Source: CAYTXJ01 sp965613025 (GTDB taxonomy: Bacteria > Desulfobacterota > DSM-4660 > Desulfatiglandales > JALVMZ01). Taken from it: a stretch of 9,846 bases of DNA. Under the pieces are notes generated by a model that was not told the DNA's origin, did not search any database, and saw only the letters and a list, made by a program, of their open reading frames with translations. Below, in pieces: positions 8,233 to 9,846 of the stretch. The number at the start of each line of letters is the position of its first letter. The first letter of the stretch is position 1. The position numbers and the translations under genes are program-made. The stretch lies in NCBI GenBank assembly GCA_965613025.1, contig CBFDUE010000076.1, positions 1 to 9,846 on the forward strand, read 5' to 3'.

Positions 8233-8343
8233 TCAATTCATGAACGAAAATAAATAGTTTAGGCAAAAAAATGGCCTTCTAAGGAGCTTTTTCTCCTTAA
8301 AAGGCCAGATGAAATCTCTTATCCCTTTTAACATCTCCCCCAT
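8233..8343 (-). CDS. Doubtful 36-aa leader ORF running through the terminator
   Basis: An ATG at 8343 (second in-frame ATG at 8334) opens a frame ending with TGA at 8233-8235, just 10 nt before the giant gene's Shine-Dalgarno. The peptide begins MGEMLKGIRDFIWPFKEKK and ends CLNYLFSFMN. A GGGGGAG run sits immediately before the second ATG, too close for an ideal Shine-Dalgarno. The frame covers the whole terminator stem, so a translating ribosome could in principle melt it. A frame of this length arises easily by chance in AT-rich DNA, and there is no recognisable homology. It is listed only because of its position. Confidence 0.2.
   Translation of the reverse strand: MGEMLKGIRDFIWPFKEKKLLRRPFFCLNYLFSFMN
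8265..8307 (-). terminator. Strong intrinsic (Rho-independent) terminator between the surface-protein genes
   Basis: Read on the minus strand, a 15-bp stem (arms 8293-8307 and 8272-8286) closes a six-base loop (8287-8292, AAAAAG) and is followed at once by seven Ts (8271-8265). The only non-Watson-Crick position, 8279/8300, is a G-U wobble in minus-strand RNA but a C-A mismatch in plus-strand RNA. The plus-strand side has no U-tract. Both points show that it works in the minus direction. It lies about 220 nt after the stop of the upstream gene and its U-run ends 54 nt before the start codon of the giant gene. It is therefore either a late terminator of the first gene or an attenuator of the second. 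Confidence 0.9.
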
Positions 8344-8401
8344 TTTTAGCTATTTCTCTAAAGGAAATATTAAAAGTTAAATAATCATCTAATAAAAAGC
8401 C

Positions 8402-8494
8402 TTAATTCTTTTCAACAGTTATTGCATCAAAAATCTGTGAAATCAAATTTCCATACCCACTTAATTCATTCGCAATTACAAGTATAAGTGTCAT
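8402..8494 (-). CDS. Doubtful 30-aa hydrophobic ORF downstream of the PKD protein
   Basis: An ATG at 8494 opens a frame to TAA at 8402-8404. The peptide starts MTLILVIANELSGYGNLIS and ends DAITVEKN. The frame stays open upstream without an ATG (preceding residues IGEIALALIDPL), overlapping the end of the preceding gene in another frame, with a GGGGAG 28 nt before the ATG. It could be a small membrane peptide, the tail of a decayed gene, or chance. Nothing is recognisable. Confidence 0.15.
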   Translation of the reverse strand: MTLILVIANELSGYGNLISQIFDAITVEKN

Positions 8495-8526
8495 TAAAGG
8501 ATCTATTAGAGCTAATGCAATCTCCC

Positions 8527-9846
8527 CTATTCTGTTATATATTCTGTTATAATTTCAAAGTCTGAATTTGCGTTTATCCAGAATCCTTCACCTGGATCTA
8601 TGTTTTCCAAGACTATAAATCCCTTTGCATTGGCATAATTCTGGGTGGCTTCTTGGCCATACACTGGTAAATACACCGCCCAATTGTTACCTGACCACTT
8701 CCAGATCGATAAAATCTTTTCCTCATTGCCCTCAATTAAGCTGTCAATTGAAACACTCTCATCTATCTTTAAACCTACAAGATTCCAACCTGTGGCAATA
8801 TGGATGGATTTATCTGCTGGAACTGCTCCACCGATATTCAATGTATATTCATTCATGGCATTTACCCAGAAGCCTTCACCTACCTTGATCTTATCAAGCA
8901 AAATAAATCCCTTTGTCTCTGCATATGCCTTACCTCCATCTTCCATCATGGGTAAATAGACTGCCCAGGTATTGTCAGTCCACTTCCAGACCGATATCAC
9001 CATCCCTTGAGCACCATAAAACAGTGAGTCAATAGATGAATCCTCAGGTTCAAGCCAGAAGCTTACCAGGTTCCAACCCACATGCATGTCAAGTTCCATG
9101 TCTTTAAAATCAGGATAAGTTGTGGTGGTTGTAGTAGTTATGGTGCTGGTTGTGGTAGTTGTCGTAGAGGTAGTAGTAGTTGTTGTTGAACTTGTAGTAG
9201 TTGTGGTAGTTGGTGGTAATGTGGTGGTAGTCGTGGTAGTGGTAGTAGTTGTGGTCTCTTCTATACCGACCTTGATAATAACCTCTTTCTTCCCCTTCCC
9301 ACCAAATCCATCTGTAACTAAGAGGGTGACAGTATATGTTCCTGCTTCAGCATATGCATGTATGGGATTCTGCCCGGTTGACTTTGTTCCATCACCAAAA
9401 TCCCAGCTCCATGTAAGTTGATCTCCATCAGGATCACTTGATTCATCATTAAATTGAATTTCTTCACCCACTTTTGGTAAATCCGGTGAATACGTAAAAT
9501 TAGCAGTAGGAAGCTGATTTTCCGACCCTCCAGTTAACTCAACATAATAGATAAGTGATTTAGCAATATTCTTTTCTTTATCCTGTGCATATATAATGAC
9601 TTCATACTGACCGTTTTTGTTATAATCACCACCCTCCTTAAAACCACTATACACCCCTTCAAATATATCATCATATACAAGATCCTTCTCATCAATTAGC
9701 TCAACTGATGGAACCTCAATTGAAGGTGTTTCAAACTCCTCTCCCACTGGCGGCGGCTCATACCCAACAGGCTTTATCCTTGCCCATACCTTACCACCTC
9801 CTACTCCCGTTACCTTTGCACTTATCTTCAGATCACTTCCATACTC
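8527..9846 (-). CDS. C-terminal part of a PKD-domain surface protein with poly-Thr linker (N-terminus outside window)
   Basis: The frame runs from the window's right edge to the TAG at 8527-8529 (439 residues visible). The GTG at 9747 is not a true start, because the frame continues upstream through codons such as DLKISAKVTG and VWARIKPVGYEPPP. Counting from that GTG: residues 1-70, together with the 33 before them, resemble the Ig-like segment that often follows caspase- or legumain-type domains (FEGVYSGFKEGG, QYEVIIYAQDKEKN); 77-161 is a PKD domain with WSWDFGDG and YAEAGTYTVTLLVTDGFGG; 165-210 is almost pure threonine; 217-406 holds two GWNL/WKW/GEGFW repeats homologous to those ending the giant protein. 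PKD domains mediate protein or carbohydrate contacts outside the cell, and Thr-rich linkers are often glycosylated spacers. The catalytic or binding part, if any, is beyond the window. A strong terminator follows about 220 nt downstream. Confidence 0.9.
   Translation of the reverse strand, partial: EYGSDLKISAKVTGVGGGKVWARIKPVGYEPPPVGEEFETPSIEVPSVELIDEKDLVYDDIFEGVYSGFKEGGDYNKNGQYEVIIYAQDKEKNIAKSLIYYVELTGGSENQLPTANFTYSPDLPKVGEEIQFNDESSDPDGDQLTWSWDFGDGTKSTGQNPIHAYAEAGTYTVTLLVTDGFGGKGKKEVIIKVGIEETTTTTTTTTTTTLPPTTTTTTSSTTTTTTSTTTTTTSTITTTTTTTYPDFKDMELDMHVGWNLVSFWLEPEDSSIDSLFYGAQGMVISVWKWTDNTWAVYLPMMEDGGKAYAETKGFILLDKIKVGEGFWVNAMNEYTLNIGGAVPADKSIHIATGWNLVGLKIDESVSIDSLIEGNEEKILSIWKWSGNNWAVYLPVYGQEATQNYANAKGFIVLENIDPGEGFWINANSDFEIITEYITE
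8530..9099 (-). repeat. Tandem C-terminal GWNL/WKW/GEGFW module of the PKD protein (two copies)
   Basis: Copy C (nt 8797-9099) runs from MELDMHVGWNLVSF to the stretch ending DKSIHI. Copy D (nt 8530-8796) runs from ATGWNLVGLK to the C-terminus ITEYITE. Both keep I[SL]-[IV]WKW, NTWAVYLP or NNWAVYLP, AKGF or TKGF, GEGFW[VI]NA. DNA conservation with the giant gene is visible: 8569-8652 and 1617-1700 align without gaps at about 70 of 84 positions by hand count, including an identical 21-nt block (8617-8637 and 1665-1685). Confidence 0.85.
9118..9255 (-). repeat. Poly-threonine linker, low-complexity ACN repeat
   Basis: About 46 codons encode nearly uninterrupted Thr, with a few Ser, one Leu-Pro-Pro and one Ile. 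They use ACA, ACC and ACT mixed rather than one repeated codon, so selection is for the amino acid, not for a simple DNA repeat. The tract separates the PKD domain from the C-terminal module. It is likely an extended spacer, possibly O-glycosylated. Confidence 0.9.
9265..9519 (-). other. PKD domain within the partial surface protein
   Basis: The segment starts NQLPTANFTYSPDLPKVGE and continues with DESSDPDGDQLTWSWDFGDG and YAEAGTYTVTLLVTDGFGG. This is a complete PKD fold signature: N-terminal P-A-F, the SSDPDGD turn, the WDFGDG core, then A-AGTYTVTL-VTD. It is full length (about 85 residues) with no missing core residue. Confidence 0.92.

Larger units (their letters stand above)
8211..8526. 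other. 316-nt intergenic region between the two surface-protein genes
   Basis: From the giant gene outward this stretch holds its Shine-Dalgarno, a 42-nt AT-rich spacer, the intrinsic terminator (8265-8307) and about 220 nt of AT-rich sequence. It also contains two tiny minus-strand frames, 8233-8343 (36 aa) and 8402-8494 (30 aa), neither of which I can recognise. I looked for sigma70-type -35/-10 pairs on the minus strand and for a cyclic-di-GMP (GEMM) type riboswitch and found nothing convincing. Confidence 0.6.

Noticed and set aside
8223..8264. Promoter for the giant gene between terminator and RBS (TTGCCT at 8261-8266 as a -35)
   Set aside because: No acceptable -10 lies 16-18 nt downstream (TCATGA-like only), so I do not call a promoter.
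8308..8526. Riboswitch in the leader, such as cyclic-di-GMP type
   Set aside because: No recognisable conserved core. Only a short five-base inverted repeat (agatg/catct) is seen apart from the terminator.
9118..9255. CRISPR-like or tandem DNA repeat array
   Set aside because: There are no constant repeats with spacers. The period is three bases and is explained by threonine codons.
9122..9421. 99-aa plus-strand ORF beginning with long poly-valine
   Set aside because: It is the complement of the threonine tract (ACN read as NGT), so it is an artefact of low-complexity sequence.
9745..9747. GTG as the start of the PKD-domain gene
   Set aside because: The frame continues upstream to the window edge with protein-like sequence, and there is no Shine-Dalgarno before the GTG.

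Overview
The window is part of a moderately AT-rich bacterial genome (low-40s % GC or less by eye). It holds three protein-coding genes and one well-defined regulatory hairpin. No rRNA, tRNA, CRISPR or insertion-sequence signal is visible. The large, repeat-rich exported proteins, PKD and InlB-B-type domains, a long threonine linker and an AAA-ATPase/PD-(D/E)XK gene recall uncultured anaerobes around Desulfobacterota, Nitrospirota or similar candidate phyla. That placement is inferred from protein style only, because no marker gene is present.

Layout. (1) 1-1526, plus strand: a predicted AAA-ATPase fused to a PD-(D/E)XK nuclease-like domain. It is complete except for a few N-terminal residues lost at the window edge. 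(2) 1527-1589: a 63-nt convergent gap with overlapping inverted repeats, possibly a weak terminator. (3) 1590-8210, minus strand: one 2206-residue exported protein. From the N-terminus it has a hydrophobic leader, about fourteen LVIVD-type propeller repeats, an InlB-B-like domain, a long unassigned beta-rich middle, a second propeller-like block of seven repeats, Ig-like domains, and a tandem C-terminal module. (4) 8211-8526: a 316-nt intergenic stretch with a strong Shine-Dalgarno, a textbook intrinsic terminator pointing toward the giant gene, and two doubtful tiny ORFs. (5) 8527-9846, minus strand: the C-terminal 439 residues of a second surface-type protein (Ig-like segment, PKD domain, poly-threonine linker, tandem C-terminal module). 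Its N-terminus lies beyond the window.

How it fits together. The two minus-strand genes end in the same two-part C-terminal module (GWNL ... IWKW ... WAVYLP ... AKGF ... GEGFW-NA, twice each). They probably belong to one family of envelope or secreted proteins sharing an anchoring, sorting or binding tail. They are adjacent and co-directional but separated by a strong terminator only 54 nt before the giant gene's start. That gene therefore either has a promoter in a very small space or is controlled by attenuation. The AAA/nuclease gene is convergent and shows no functional link to the other two.

The best candidates for something undescribed are the shared C-terminal module, the possible three-propeller architecture of the giant protein, and the leader region with its terminator and overlapping small ORF.
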